Source of the DNA: Vibrio sp. LaRot3
GTDB lineage: Bacteria > Pseudomonadota > Gammaproteobacteria > Enterobacterales > Vibrionaceae
DNA: 64,000 nucleotides
Direction: 5' to 3'
Assembly: GCF_027587025.1 (NCBI RefSeq)
Contig: NZ_JAPPTI010000002.1
Location: forward strand, 395,183 to 459,182
The notes below the pieces were generated by a model. It searched no databases. It was not told the DNA's origin and saw only the letters and a list, made by a program, of their open reading frames with translations. How positions within the stretch are numbered: the stretch's first letter is position 1; each line of letters begins with the position of its first letter. Below are positions 52,413 through 62,613 of this stretch, in pieces. A program made the translations under genes and the position numbers.

Positions 52413-53180
52413 CTAAACCATATAAACATCGACGAAGAAGTAGCCTGTCATACAAAGGCTTGAAATCGCGACAAACCTCTTAACCGCTCGTTGAGATAAA
52501 CGACGTGATATCGTTGCGGCTAAATAGCCTCCTGTTAATGTGCCAAGAAGAACAATACTTCCAGTTTGCCAATGGATTGCCCCCTGCCACAAAAACAAAA
52601 CAATCGCACTCTGTGATACACAGGTTGAGATAAGCAACTTTAGACCATTCATTTGATGGATGTCATTAAAGCCGGCGATAACAAGGTAACTCAAAACAAT
52701 CACACCTAAGCCAGCATTAAAGAAGCCGCCGTAAGCACTAACCGATACCAAACAGAGCACCAATCCCAGTGATGCAAGTCTCTTTGATTTCACGGACGAA
52801 CAAGCGAGCACATCAGCAAAATGACGCACTTTCTCGCCAAGCAAAAAAAGTAACGTCGCAAACAACAGTAGCCACGGTATGGCTGCAACAAACAAATCTT
52901 CTGAGGTATTGAGCAATAACCACGCCCCTAACGCGCCGCCAAACAAACTAAAGATTACGATTGACCACACTTTATTAGGTTGACTGGCGATATCTCGTCT
53001 AAACCCCCACGCTCCGCTAATATAACCGGCGCAAGCGGCAAAGGTGTTGGTCGCATTGGCAACTATGGGCGCTAAACCGAACCACAATAAAGCTGGGAAG
53101 GTAATAAAACTGCCGCCTCCAGCAACGCTATTGAGAACTCCCCCTAGCAAACCTGCACAAAATAGAACTACCCAATCCAC
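52413..53180 (-). CDS. TauE/SafE-family (TSUP) membrane transporter
   Basis: This is a 255-residue integral membrane protein with eight predicted helices. The TSUP signature GLLGGVLNSVAGGGSFITFPALLW at the N-terminus and the repeat-like GGFFNAGLGVIVLSYLV (about 150-166) are typical. The family exports sulfur anions such as sulfite, sulfoacetate and thiosulfate; the substrate here is unknown. It has no partner genes. Confidence 0.9.
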   Translation of the reverse strand: MDWVVLFCAGLLGGVLNSVAGGGSFITFPALLWFGLAPIVANATNTFAACAGYISGAWGFRRDIASQPNKVWSIVIFSLFGGALGAWLLLNTSEDLFVAAIPWLLLFATLLFLLGEKVRHFADVLACSSVKSKRLASLGLVLCLVSVSAYGGFFNAGLGVIVLSYLVIAGFNDIHQMNGLKLLISTCVSQSAIVLFLWQGAIHWQTGSIVLLGTLTGGYLAATISRRLSQRAVKRFVAISSLCMTGYFFVDVYMV

Positions 53181-53270
53181 TGAACACCTCTATTTATTGA
53201 CCATAACCTATCACTATTATTACTAAGGTTTAGCACTGATGATATACAACTTTAGCTGCACACAAATAAA

Positions 53271-54107
53271 CTAGGGCTTTTCAACATCTGTCGCTATATC
53301 AATCCAGTCTTGTAACTCATCTCGCCAATGTTCAATTTGTTTTTCGGACATACTCCGCCCCATTAAGATCATGTACTTTCTACCGACCTGCTTATTGTGT
53401 TTTACCGCACTAGCCAACGGCTCACCATAATATTGTTCAGGGTTATACAATAAGGCGTGCAATCCTTGTTCAAGCTTTTCAGAGCTAGTTCGCTGGGCAA
53501 GTATCGTTTTTAGTTCGATTCTTAAATTGGTTTGATAGTTTAGCCACAATGGCGTGGTTACTTGGAGTTCCGCAACCCATTGTTCAATAAGTTGCTTTTG
53601 ATTGGTGTTCAACCGACCTATCCAGTCAGTCAAATTCTCTTCAATTCGCTGTTGGTACAAATCGCGAATCTCTTGTTCATCAAGGCTGCCATACTTGCTT
53701 TTTACTTTGATGTGCTTTACTCGAATCGCATCCATCAATTGTTCAGCCTGCTCATCATTCAACTTTGCCACTAGCTGAACGATTGCAGGATAAAACTTAT
53801 CGAGTAGCCGAGTCGAATGCTCGCGTAATTGCCGCTCTTGTGACAACAAAAATTGGTCCGTCACGTTGCGAGGGTCTGATAGTTGAATAGTCTTTAATTG
53901 AGCGAGATATTGCGGCACTTCTTTCCCGCGATGCCACTCAATAGAATCGTTTAGGCTCGACTTTATAAGCTGCTCTTGTTGGTCGTTCAACTCGACAAAC
54001 TCGTCGATGTACTGCAACACAAACCAATCAAGATTGTCGTACACAAAACGAGAGCCACACCCGAACAGAACTAAACTTAGCATCAGTATTAACAAACGTC
54101 TTGTCAT
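53271..54107 (-). CDS. DUF6279-family lipoprotein
   Basis: This 278-residue lipoprotein has signal MTRRLLILMLSLVLFGC and lipobox Cys17. The mature part is almost all alpha-helical and highly charged. The typical start CGSRFVYDNLDWFVLQYIDEFVELNDQQ.QLI and ERQLREHSTRLLDKF, DEQAEQLMDAIR and NTNQKQLIEQW segments identify DUF6279. The function is unknown. It is monocistronic. Confidence 0.85.
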   Translation of the reverse strand: MTRRLLILMLSLVLFGCGSRFVYDNLDWFVLQYIDEFVELNDQQEQLIKSSLNDSIEWHRGKEVPQYLAQLKTIQLSDPRNVTDQFLLSQERQLREHSTRLLDKFYPAIVQLVAKLNDEQAEQLMDAIRVKHIKVKSKYGSLDEQEIRDLYQQRIEENLTDWIGRLNTNQKQLIEQWVAELQVTTPLWLNYQTNLRIELKTILAQRTSSEKLEQGLHALLYNPEQYYGEPLASAVKHNKQVGRKYMILMGRSMSEKQIEHWRDELQDWIDIATDVEKP

Positions 54108-54348
54108 GCCCTCTCCTTGTTAGTCAGAGCCTAAATAATTAGAGCATTGCCCATAAAGATAGTTCGTAAAGAACGAGACTAAACCTTTAGTATTATACTA
54201 ATCTGGATAAGTCAGCGATCAAATCTGACGTTGACCAAACACTTAGCTCAAACTAGCGAAGTAAAATGGCGTGGTTTATCAGTGAGAAGATAAACATCCC
54301 AAATACACCATACTTTTAGAATGCGTTACTCTTTGTAAGGAAGCCATC

Positions 54349-54708
54349 ATGAAGATGATGATCATTGCGATATCAATAACTCTCGCTCTAGCAGGCTGCG
54401 CTCAGTCAGACGCGCCGAAACAAAATACATCCCCAATTTGCCAATCTAAAGCCATGCCCGGCAGCTGGCAAGCGGTCGACATCTCGCCTGAAGTTGACCA
54501 AGCCGTGGAAACGCTCATGTTACGCATAGAAACAGACTCAGAGCTGAAACAAATTAACCAAGTGCGTCGTCAAATTGTGAATGGGACAAACTACGCCATT
54601 GAAATCGAGCTGACGAATGGCCAAGTTTGGAATGGCATAGTGCACCGAAACCTACGCAACGACTACATGATCGACAGCGTGGCAAAACAAGGCCCTCTTT
54701 GTCACTAG
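54349..54708 (+). CDS. cystatin-like lipoprotein
   Basis: This 119-residue lipoprotein has signal MKMMIIAISITLALAGC, with lipobox Cys17. The mature part (about residues 40-115) shows the cystatin layout. A Gly-containing N-terminal strand (MPGSWQAVDISPEVDQ) precedes a helix (VETLMLRIETDSEL), then QIVNG, which fits the QxVxG protease-binding loop, and then a strand NYAIEIELTNGQVWNGIV. Two cysteines could form a disulfide. Whether it inhibits cysteine proteases is unknown. RBS AAGGA precedes the ATG. Confidence 0.75.
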   Translation: MKMMIIAISITLALAGCAQSDAPKQNTSPICQSKAMPGSWQAVDISPEVDQAVETLMLRIETDSELKQINQVRRQIVNGTNYAIEIELTNGQVWNGIVHRNLRNDYMIDSVAKQGPLCH

Positions 54709-54720
54709 AATGCACTGACG

Positions 54721-55935
54721 TCAGTCTTTACCTGAGAACTTGCGCTCAATCTTGTCGCAAATATACTCACCGATAGGAATGGCTGACGTCGCAGCAGGGC
54801 TTGGCGCATTACATACATTAAGACTTCTCTCGCTCTCACTGAACAAAAAGTCATGCACCAACTGACCATCTTTAGTCACGGCTTGGGCGCGAATACCAGC
54901 AGGGTACGGTTGTAAGTCCGCCAATTCTATGGAAGGGCAATATAGATTAACGCGACGAAGATAGCCCGGCTTCCACCAAGAGTTGAGCCACTCTTTAAAA
55001 CCCGTTTGTAGGTGCGTTCTCGTTACTTTCCAAAAACCACTGAAACGAAGCATTTGCCAAGTGTCTTTAATACTCATATTCCAGCGGCCATAACCCTCTC
55101 GCTTCCATCCTTGCACTGCATTTGGCCCTACGGTTACACTGCCATCAATCATGCGCGTTAAGTGCACACCCAAAAAAGGCAAATTAGGATCAGGCACTGG
55201 ATAAATAAGGTGATTTACAATCTGATTGTGGCGGGCATCAAGGCGAAAGTACTCACCTCTATAAGGGATGATCTGAAAGTCGGTCTCAATGCCGAGCATA
55301 CGGCTTACTCTATCGGCCATTAGGCCTGTACAAGTAATCAAATGTTGGCTATTGAGTTGCATAGTCTGACCATCTGAGAGGCAAGTTAGCTGAACTTCTT
55401 CTGGCAACTCATTGATGGCTATCACCTCAGTACGCAGGCTAGTTTCACCGCCTAATGCTTTGAACTCATCCACCATAGCCTTCGTCACTTGCTGATAGTC
55501 TACGATGGCTGTCTGCTTAACATAAATTGCCCCAACCCCGACTATGTTAGGTTCTGCGAGTTTTAGCTGTAAGTGGTCAAGCAGATCCACTTCTATACCA
55601 TTTTCAACACAGCGGTCGTACAGAGCTGACATACGTTCTTGTTCTAACTCGTCAGTCGCGACAATCAATTTTCCGCATCGCTCAACGGGAATGTTATGTT
55701 CAAGGCAAAAAGCTTTGGTGGCCTTTGCACCGCGTTTGCAAAAATCCGCTTTAAGCGAGCCTGGTGGGTAGTAAACACCCGCGTGAATGACACCGCTGTT
55801 ATGCCCAGTCTGATGCTGCGCAAATTGCGCTTCTTTCTCGACCAGCAATATTCGCTTTTCAGGTAATCTCTGTTTTAGCTGCCATGCAGTGGAAGCCCCA
55901 ACAATGCCCCCACCCACGATTATATAATCGTACAT
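54721..55935 (-). CDS. lhgO: L-2-hydroxyglutarate dehydrogenase/oxidase
   Basis: This FAD enzyme of about 404 residues begins MYDYIIVGGGIVGASTAWQL; its Rossmann motif GGGIVG sits near the N-terminus. LhgO features HQTGHNSGVIHAGVYYPPGSLKADFCKRG, VGPNAVQGWKREGYG, the C-terminal GIRAQAVTKDGQLVHDF and NAPSPAATSAIPIGEYI are all present. It oxidises L-2-hydroxyglutarate to 2-oxoglutarate, passing electrons to the quinone pool or oxygen. The open frame continues 17 codons upstream, but the family starts at 55935. It is convergent with the cystatin-like gene. Confidence 0.93.
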   Translation of the reverse strand: MYDYIIVGGGIVGASTAWQLKQRLPEKRILLVEKEAQFAQHQTGHNSGVIHAGVYYPPGSLKADFCKRGAKATKAFCLEHNIPVERCGKLIVATDELEQERMSALYDRCVENGIEVDLLDHLQLKLAEPNIVGVGAIYVKQTAIVDYQQVTKAMVDEFKALGGETSLRTEVIAINELPEEVQLTCLSDGQTMQLNSQHLITCTGLMADRVSRMLGIETDFQIIPYRGEYFRLDARHNQIVNHLIYPVPDPNLPFLGVHLTRMIDGSVTVGPNAVQGWKREGYGRWNMSIKDTWQMLRFSGFWKVTRTHLQTGFKEWLNSWWKPGYLRRVNLYCPSIELADLQPYPAGIRAQAVTKDGQLVHDFLFSESERSLNVCNAPSPAATSAIPIGEYICDKIERKFSGKD

Positions 55936-56045
55936 ACTTTCTCTATCAACACGTTGCCATATTGGCATCTTACTCATGTTGTACAAGTAATTCCGGCAGC
56001 AAACGCACGAAGAGCGACAAAAGTTATTAACACACTAGCCACTCA

Positions 56046-56267
56046 CTAACGTTTCGTGACTTTAATTAATCCTTGTTTTAACAGACGTTGTTGTATTTGC
56101 TCTTTCTCTAGCTCAACTTTTATATCTCGCACAAAGGACATAGGGTTTCTTCCTTGTTTACCCAGTAATGCCACTTTATCGTTGATAACTAACGCAGGAC
56201 GAATCTCGACATCTTTTAAATCAACACCTTGAGAATGAAGTAACTTCTCAACTTCATACAAATCCAT
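56046..56267 (-). CDS. small cytoplasmic protein, function unknown
   Basis: This 73-residue charged protein begins MDLYEVEKLLHSQGVDLKDVEIR, with a helix-strand pattern and a basic C-terminus (GLIKVTKR). No cysteines, membrane segment or known domain are seen. It is a single gene upstream of lhgO with a 110-base gap, so it could be in the same transcript. Unrecognised family. Confidence 0.6.
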   Translation of the reverse strand: MDLYEVEKLLHSQGVDLKDVEIRPALVINDKVALLGKQGRNPMSFVRDIKVELEKEQIQQRLLKQGLIKVTKR

Positions 56268-56626
56268 TTAACGAACCCTGTTGCATAAAAACGCGGGCAC
56301 TTTACTGGAATTTTATTCAGGAATAAAGCGTCCTTGGTCGCATAACCCCCTGCTTTTGTAATGATTTTACGTAATTTAAATACAGCCCAATCGTACCTAA
56401 ATTACTAAGCAATTTGCCACTCACTATAGAATCAATATAACTTATTGTTAAATATAAACTTAGTTGAATTTCCTTTTATGGCATTGATTAGCGCAAACAA
56501 ACAGAAATGTTGATGGACCAAAAGCCCACAATTGTAACTTTGTAATAATCGTTCAAATAATACATCCCTGTTACCTAAGTGATTGCAATATAAAGCGATC
56601 TTGCTTCACACTCTGAAAACTAAGCA
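56268..56626. other. gene-free AT-rich stretch
   Basis: About 360 bases of AT-rich sequence without a credible coding frame lie between two minus-strand small genes. They probably hold the promoter for the 73-residue protein gene. No hairpin other than the terminator at its right end. Confidence 0.4.
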
Positions 56627-56663
56627 CAAAAAAGCCGATCAAACAGCAGTTTGACCGGCTTTT
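56627..56663 (-). terminator. terminator of the 66-residue protein gene
   Basis: A 14-bp stem AAAGCCGATCAAAC / GTTTGACCGGCTTT with one mismatch and a 4-base loop has a T run on the minus strand. Confidence 0.88.
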
Positions 56664-56717
56664 AGCTAATACGGGTTCTCTAATTGAGCAACAGCTCGCT
56701 TCAATTATACTAAGCGA

Positions 56718-56918
56718 TTAGTGTACTGGGCGATCGTTCTTTGCGTAGAACTTACCGAAGTGCTGCTCCAATACTTCAGGAGTCAGCTTACCTTCCGCTT
56801 CTAGCTTTTTAAGTTCTGCAGCGATCGCTTTTTGCTCTTCAATTGAAGGCAGTTTAATTTCAGGCTCATCGCCCATCTCTTGAGTCATCGCCTCAAGTTC
56901 TTTTGCAAAATCACTCAT
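56718..56918 (-). CDS. small acidic helical protein, function unknown
   Basis: This 66-residue acidic protein (MSDFAKELEAMTQEMGDEPE...) is predicted almost entirely helical, ending HFGKFYAKNDRPVH. A strong terminator follows the stop and the ATG is preceded by GTAAG/AAAAATC. It looks like a conserved Vibrio small protein, but I cannot name a family. It is a single-gene unit. Confidence 0.7.
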   Translation of the reverse strand: MSDFAKELEAMTQEMGDEPEIKLPSIEEQKAIAAELKKLEAEGKLTPEVLEQHFGKFYAKNDRPVH

Positions 56919-57030
56919 GATTTTTCTTACCTATTAAAAACAATTAGGGCTAAGTTTACCTACTTAGCCCTTGTTATTCTAGGTTTCAGACAATCTGAAA
57001 ACCAAATTGATGTCAGAGTTATCCAACCGA

Positions 57031-58947
57031 CTACAACTTGAAGCTGCCAACCATGCGATCAAGACGAAGTGATAGCTCTTTCAGTTCACTACTTGCCGCA
57101 GCAAGCTCTTCTGCTGTGCTGGTCGTCATTTCGTTAATAGCATTAATCTCTTCGATATTTTGGTTGATGGTATGAACCACGGTCGACTGCTCTTCCGTCG
57201 CTGTTGCCACCTGAGTGTTACGGTCCGAAATATCGTGAATACGCTCAGAAATACTTACTAATACCTCTACTGCTTCATCCGAAGCGGTTACCCCTTCTTG
57301 AGTTACTGATTGACCAGCAGTCATCGCCGTAACAGCATCACGAGCATCGCTTTGCAGTTGGTTAATCATTTTCTGAATTTCTTCAGTAGAAACAGCCGTA
57401 CGACTAGCCAGATTACGTACTTCATCGGCAACCACAGCAAAGCCACGGCCTTGCTCACCCGCACGCGCCGCTTCAATTGCAGCGTTCAAAGCTAGCAAGT
57501 TAGTTTGCTCTGAGATATCACGGATAACATCAAGAATAGAGCCAATCTCTTGAGTGGTGGTCGCAAGCTGACCAACAACTTGACCTGTGCTTTCAATATC
57601 AGACGCTAGACGACTAATGGCATCTTTTGCTTGTCCAACAACATGCTGACCTTCTTGCGTGTTGCCAGATGCTTGATTCGCGGTTTCAGCCGCTGTTGCT
57701 GCATTTGAAGCAATCTCACTGATGGTTGCGCCCATCTGGTTGATCGCAGTTACGACTTGGATCGTCTGATCGCGTTGTAACTGACTGTTGTCATGAGTCT
57801 GGTTGGCTTTACCCGACACGCCATCTGCTGCAGATTGAAGCGCACTCGAGGTTTCTGCTACTTCACGCATTGATACGTGAATCTTTTCAATAAAGCCATT
57901 AAAGCCTGACGAAAGCTGCGCGATCTCGTCATTACCTTTCACTTCGATACGCTGTGACAAGTCACCATCACCTTTACCTAGGTCGGTAAAGCGCTTTGCG
58001 ATAGCCTTAATCGGCTGAGTAATGCTGTTCGCTAGCAAAATTCCCATAAAGATGAATACCGCCGCAACAATTAACGTTGTGAATAGCATCTTACGCGCAA
58101 CGTCATTCAAATCAGCAAAGACTTCATCTACGGGCACAACACCAATAGCAAACCAGTCCATTGACTCAACATACGTAGAACCAATAAACACTTGTTGACC
58201 TTGGTAATCTGTTTGAATCAGGTTAAAGCTGTTTTTGTTCAGTAGTTCGCGAGACTTCGCGCCATACAACTGACTTAAGTTCGATTTGGCCTTGTCTGCT
58301 TGGCGGTGGATTTGTACGTCACCTTCAGCATTGGCTAGGAATACAAAACCCGTTTTCTCAATCTTAAAGCCATTTAACAGGCTAACCATATCGTCCATCG
58401 ACTTTGACAAGCCCGACATGCCAAGGCCATTAAGCTCTTGGTAGTTAGCGAACATTTTTACATCGCCATTGGCTTCTTGGAAAATGCTGACAGAAGTTGG
58501 AGCGCCTGACTGAGTAAAACCAAAGAACCAGCCATCTTGCTGGTGATTAAGTTGGCGTAAGAAGCCATTTTGGTTCCAGTAATTCGCATTATTACGGTTG
58601 GCAACAGATGCATCATTCAGCTTGTACTGGTTGCGCACGTTGTTGAGCTGCTTAACCACTAACGCTTCATCCGAGGCAGTTACCACGTCGTTATGAATCG
58701 CAGCTTTAACAAACTCGTTGGTCGCTAGTTGTTTGGCTGCCTCTAAAAGTTGGCGTACTTCGTTATCAATCTCGGTTGAGATTTGGTTTAGCATAGATGG
58801 CAGTTCAATATCGACTAAGCGGTGTTCTAGAACCTCTCTAGCCTGACGTTGGGCCATGACGCCCACAATGATAGTCGAAGCAAGTACCGCAAGCGTAATT
58901 CCGGCAACCACTTTCTGTTTAATGCTGATATTATTGAAATTTATCAT
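57031..58947 (-). CDS. methyl-accepting chemotaxis protein
   Basis: This is a 638-residue chemoreceptor. It has an N-terminal membrane helix (about residues 12-28), a periplasmic Cache-like sensor domain (about 35-280), a second helix (about 286-308), a HAMP domain (about 310-362) and a cytoplasmic methyl-accepting domain. The signalling hairpin tip reads [34 protein letters not shown], with Glu/Gln methylation regions on both sides. There is no C-terminal CheR-binding pentapeptide. The ligand is unknown. It is a single gene, as for most orphan Vibrio receptors. Confidence 0.93.
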   Translation of the reverse strand: MINFNNISIKQKVVAGITLAVLASTIIVGVMAQRQAREVLEHRLVDIELPSMLNQISTEIDNEVRQLLEAAKQLATNEFVKAAIHNDVVTASDEALVVKQLNNVRNQYKLNDASVANRNNANYWNQNGFLRQLNHQQDGWFFGFTQSGAPTSVSIFQEANGDVKMFANYQELNGLGMSGLSKSMDDMVSLLNGFKIEKTGFVFLANAEGDVQIHRQADKAKSNLSQLYGAKSRELLNKNSFNLIQTDYQGQQVFIGSTYVESMDWFAIGVVPVDEVFADLNDVARKMLFTTLIVAAVFIFMGILLANSITQPIKAIAKRFTDLGKGDGDLSQRIEVKGNDEIAQLSSGFNGFIEKIHVSMREVAETSSALQSAADGVSGKANQTHDNSQLQRDQTIQVVTAINQMGATISEIASNAATAAETANQASGNTQEGQHVVGQAKDAISRLASDIESTGQVVGQLATTTQEIGSILDVIRDISEQTNLLALNAAIEAARAGEQGRGFAVVADEVRNLASRTAVSTEEIQKMINQLQSDARDAVTAMTAGQSVTQEGVTASDEAVEVLVSISERIHDISDRNTQVATATEEQSTVVHTINQNIEEINAINEMTTSTAEELAAASSELKELSLRLDRMVGSFKL

Positions 58948-59293
58948 GTAGAATTTCTTTAAAGTTTTGATTTTTATAGAGTATTATACTAGGGCATATT
59001 AACCTTTTGCGGTTAAAAACAGCTCAAGGAAGCATCAATGGTTTGCGCCTTGCGCATAACTATCGATGTCACCATCTTCTATATCGCCACATACCGTACA
59101 AACTTTACAGAAATCTAAGTTTGCGTTGCATAAATATAGATAAGTGCCATCTAATTAACCTTGTTTCTTATGCCAATGATCCCCATATATTTTTTATAAG
59201 CGTAGTAGCATAAAAAATAGCCAATCGAGATCCACAAGGAAAACTTTTCACTTAATCCGCTGACTAAGTGAAAAACGAGGAGAATATACACTA
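58948..59293. other. intergenic region before moxR
   Basis: About 345 bases between the divergent chemoreceptor and moxR genes. I see no gene; a short open frame at 59007-59213 has no coding look. GAGGAG at 59277-59282 is the moxR ribosome site, 11 bases before the ATG. Confidence 0.4.
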
Positions 59294-60250
59294 ATGACAT
59301 CACAAGCGCTTGCCCAACTGAGAGAATATTTAAACAATCAAGTTATCGGGCAACAAGAACTCGTCAAACAACTGTTGGTCGCTCTATTGGCAGATGGACA
59401 TATTTTAGTTGAAGGCCCTCCCGGGCTAGCGAAAACCCGCGCGGTAAAATCCCTAGCTGATTGCATTGAAGGTAACTTCCACCGCATTCAGTTTACGCCT
59501 GATTTACTTCCTGCCGACTTAACCGGTACTGATATTTTCCGCCCAGAAACTGGGGAATTCACTTTCCAAGCGGGACCAATCTTTAACTCTTTAGTGCTTG
59601 CGGACGAAATCAACCGTGCTCCTGCTAAAGTCCAAGCTGCAATGCTTGAAGCTATGGCTGAAAAGCAGATCACCGCAGGTCGTAATACCTACCCTTTACC
59701 TGAATTGTTTTTGGTCATGGCGACCCAGAACCCAATCGAACAGGAAGGTACTTACCCTCTACCAGAGGCGCAGCTAGATCGCTTTTTAATTCACTTAGCA
59801 GTTGATTACCCAGATGCAGAGAGCGAGCTTGAAATACTGCGCTTGAACCGCGGAGAAGCCAAAGGTGACCATCAAGTTACGCCACCAACACTTAGCCAAG
59901 CGGATATCTTCAAAGCGCGTCATGAAGTACTCAACACCCACATGGCAGACGGTGTCGAACAATACATTATCCGCTTAATCATGGCGACACGTAACCCTGT
60001 TGATTACGACGGCCAATTAGCCGATTGGATTGAAATGGGCGTAAGTCCACGTGCTACGATTGCACTTGACCGCTGCGCACGAGCTCACGCTTGGCTTGCA
60101 GGCCGTGACTTCGTTTCACCTGAAGACGTTCAAGCGATGGCTTACCCTGTTCTTCGCCACCGTATTCTGCTTAGCTACCAAGCTCAAGCTGAAGGCATTT
60201 CAGCGAATCAAGTTATCGACAAATTGCTCTCTTTAGTGGGAAGTGCGTAA
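59294..60250 (+). CDS. MoxR-family AAA+ ATPase
   Basis: This 318-residue AAA+ chaperone-like ATPase heads the operon. Walker A is GPPGLAKTRA (about residues 41-50), Walker B LVLADEINRAPAKVQAAMLEAM (about 101-122), sensor 1 MATQNPIEQEGTYPLPEAQLDRFL (about 140-163), and sensor 2 lies near SPRAT. MoxR proteins act with downstream VWA-domain proteins to insert metals or remodel complexes. The DUF58 gene follows after two bases. Confidence 0.93.
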   Translation: MTSQALAQLREYLNNQVIGQQELVKQLLVALLADGHILVEGPPGLAKTRAVKSLADCIEGNFHRIQFTPDLLPADLTGTDIFRPETGEFTFQAGPIFNSLVLADEINRAPAKVQAAMLEAMAEKQITAGRNTYPLPELFLVMATQNPIEQEGTYPLPEAQLDRFLIHLAVDYPDAESELEILRLNRGEAKGDHQVTPPTLSQADIFKARHEVLNTHMADGVEQYIIRLIMATRNPVDYDGQLADWIEMGVSPRATIALDRCARAHAWLAGRDFVSPEDVQAMAYPVLRHRILLSYQAQAEGISANQVIDKLLSLVGSA

Positions 60251-60252
60251 CC

Positions 60253-61176
60253 GTGAACAGCAATAATGCTCTTCCTCCCCATAGTGACGGCGTAACGCTA
60301 AATCTCGATGAATTGCTGTATTACCAGCAACATAGTGTTAAGTGGCTGCCTCCTGCGAAAAGCCTCTGGTCACAGATGCTTGGACAACATCAAAGCCGTC
60401 AGTTAGGTCGCGGTATGGACTTCGCAGAAGTACGTCAGTATCAACCCGGTGATGATGTTCGCGCCATCGATTGGCGTGTAACTGCCAGAACCGGCCGACC
60501 TCATACCAAGCTATTTACCGAAGAGCGCGAGAAACCCGTCATACTGTATCTAGACTTGACGAGCAGTATGATTTTTGGCTCGACCTTAATGCTTAAATCA
60601 GTACTAATGGCTCATATGGCAAGCCTAATAAGTTGGCTATCTGTTGCTCAAAAGGATCGCGTAGGGGCCATCATTGATACGGGTCATCAGCTTATTGAGG
60701 TGAAACCTACCAGCCAAAGACGTGGGCCGTTAGGCATCATGCAAAAACTGATTGATACCCACTCTCAGCAGCTCAAATCGCCTATTGATGCCGATGATGA
60801 GTCTATGAGCAAAGCGCTCCACACTGTAAACAGGCTATGTCCGAAAGGAAGTGAGGTCATTTTTATTAGCGACTTTATACGCTTAAACGAAAATCATAAG
60901 CCTTTACTATCGCGCATCAGACAACACAATCGAGTGCGATTTGTTCATATTTCAGACCCACTAGAAACGGGAAACACCCATTATCGTGGCGTTGAGCAAG
61001 TCTCTGACCATCAGCAAAATCAATGGCTGGATTTCTCTTCACGTAAAACCCGGCAAGAAATAGAAAACGTATTTGATAAAAAACAGCAAGGATTGCAAAA
61101 CCTAGCCCTTCAAATGGGCATCAGCTATAGCACCTTGTCCTCTTCCCAACAATTATTACAACAAATTTCTGGATAA
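60253..61176 (+). CDS. DUF58 protein (MoxR-operon component)
   Basis: This 307-residue cytoplasmic protein has the DUF58 signature GRGMDFAEVRQYQPGDDVRAIDWRVTARTGRPHTKLFTEE (about residues 52-95). A VWA-like fold follows, with LYLDLTSSMIFG, where DxTSS resembles a MIDAS. The GTG start at 60253 lies two bases after the moxR stop. In Bat-type operons DUF58 works together with MoxR and the VWA membrane proteins. Confidence 0.9.
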   Translation: MNSNNALPPHSDGVTLNLDELLYYQQHSVKWLPPAKSLWSQMLGQHQSRQLGRGMDFAEVRQYQPGDDVRAIDWRVTARTGRPHTKLFTEEREKPVILYLDLTSSMIFGSTLMLKSVLMAHMASLISWLSVAQKDRVGAIIDTGHQLIEVKPTSQRRGPLGIMQKLIDTHSQQLKSPIDADDESMSKALHTVNRLCPKGSEVIFISDFIRLNENHKPLLSRIRQHNRVRFVHISDPLETGNTHYRGVEQVSDHQQNQWLDFSSRKTRQEIENVFDKKQQGLQNLALQMGISYSTLSSSQQLLQQISG

Positions 61177-61180
61177 GTGT

Positions 61181-61642
61181 ATGACCAGTTCGACCAATAA
61201 TTCTTTATTACCGCTTGATGCTATGCAATTACCCGACGCTCCATCATGGTTGCCTCTCGCTTGGGGATGGTGGGCAACTATTGCTGCAATTTTCGTCGTC
61301 AGTTTAAGCTTTCTTTATTACCTTCGCTGGAACAAAAAGCGACTCGCGCCAAAGAAAACCGCCCTCGCTCTAATTCAACGAGAATCTCCTGCGGCGGCTA
61401 TCGAGCTAGTGCGTCAAGCTGCTCTTTGCTATTTCCCTAGAGAGCAAATCGCTCAATTAACTGGGCGAGATTGGTATGCGTTTTTAGATCAACAAGCCGA
61501 TGGCGCCATGTTTGAAAACAATTTCGAAACCTGGCAACAAGTACTCTACAGTAAACAACCTATCGAGAATTCTGACGAGCTCGTACAACACTGTTATCAA
61601 TGGGTAGAACAAGCGCTTCCGCCTAAGAGAAGGAGAAAATAA
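61181..61642 (+). CDS. DUF4381 membrane protein
   Basis: This 153-residue protein has one membrane helix (about residues 30-48) with a Pro- and Trp-rich preceding segment (LPDAPSWLPLAWGWW), a basic juxtamembrane stretch and a soluble C-terminal domain with LAPKKTALALIQRES and QLTGRDWYAFLDQ. It matches the DUF4381 family regularly found between DUF58 and VWA genes in MoxR operons. It follows DUF58 with a 4-base gap. Confidence 0.88.
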   Translation: MTSSTNNSLLPLDAMQLPDAPSWLPLAWGWWATIAAIFVVSLSFLYYLRWNKKRLAPKKTALALIQRESPAAAIELVRQAALCYFPREQIAQLTGRDWYAFLDQQADGAMFENNFETWQQVLYSKQPIENSDELVQHCYQWVEQALPPKRRRK

Positions 61643-61644
61643 CA

Positions 61645-62605
61645 TTGGGCAATTTTGAGCTCGTTTGGTGGTGGATGTTGCTACTGCTACCTCTTCCACT
61701 TCTTGTCTATTGGTTAGCTCCATCGGTGAAACAGCAATCGCCGATATATTTACCATATTTGCCAAAAGGTGCAGTTCAGACTGCGCCTAATAACTTGTTA
61801 GCGAAGGTACTAGCAACGCTGATGTGGATAGGAATTGTTGCAGCCGCCGCACGACCAGTTTGGTACGGAGAACCGGTGACTGCTCACCCTAAACACCGCG
61901 ATATGATGTTAGTTGTCGATCTCTCAGGCTCGATGGCTAAAGAAGACATGTTGTATCAAGACGAATACATTGACCGCCTTACTTCAGTAAAACACGTTGT
62001 GAGTAACTTTATTGATGAACGTGAGGGCGACCGAGTCGGATTGGTACTGTTTGCCGATCACGCGTACTTACAAACCCCGTTAACCCTAGACCGCCACACA
62101 GTTAAAGATCAGCTTAAACGAACTGTGTTGAATATGATTGGGGCTCGTACAGCAATCGGTGAAGGCATTGGCTTAGCGACTAAGACCTTTGTAGACAGTG
62201 AAGCGCCACAACGAGTGATGATATTGCTAAGTGATGGCAGCAACACAGCAGGTGTATTGGATCCTATTCAAGCTGCGAATATCGCTAAAAAACTCAACAC
62301 CACTATTTATACGGTCGGTATTGGCGCTGGTGAAATGGAAGTGAGCAAGTTCTTTATCACTCGTACCGTCAATACGGCTAAAGATCTTGATGAAGCCACG
62401 CTGACCAAAATTGCTGAACTCACTGGCGGTCAATACTTCCGAGCACGCAACAGTCAAGATCTTGCTGACATTTATCAAACCATCAATAAGTTAGAACCCA
62501 TTAGTCAAGCGACTCAAACATGGCGACCACAACAAGAATGGTTCCACTATCCTCTTTCTCTAGCTTTCATTGCAGGCTTTTTACTCGTCATGCTTAGGAG
62601 AAATC

Positions 62606-62613
<8 letters not shown>
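61645..62613 (+). CDS. BatA-like VWA-domain membrane protein
   Basis: This 322-residue inner-membrane protein has an N-terminal helix pair, a VWA domain (about residues 88-280) with an intact MIDAS motif DLSGS (VVDLSGSMAKED), and a final C-terminal helix (about 300-316). Its TTG start is preceded by AAGGAG. Such BatA proteins are thought to be anchored scaffolds acted on by MoxR. It overlaps the next VWA gene by eight bases. Confidence 0.92.

Noticed and set aside
59007..59213. Short plus-strand open frame before moxR
   Set aside because: No ribosome site, no recognisable domain, unusual composition; it looks like non-coding sequence.
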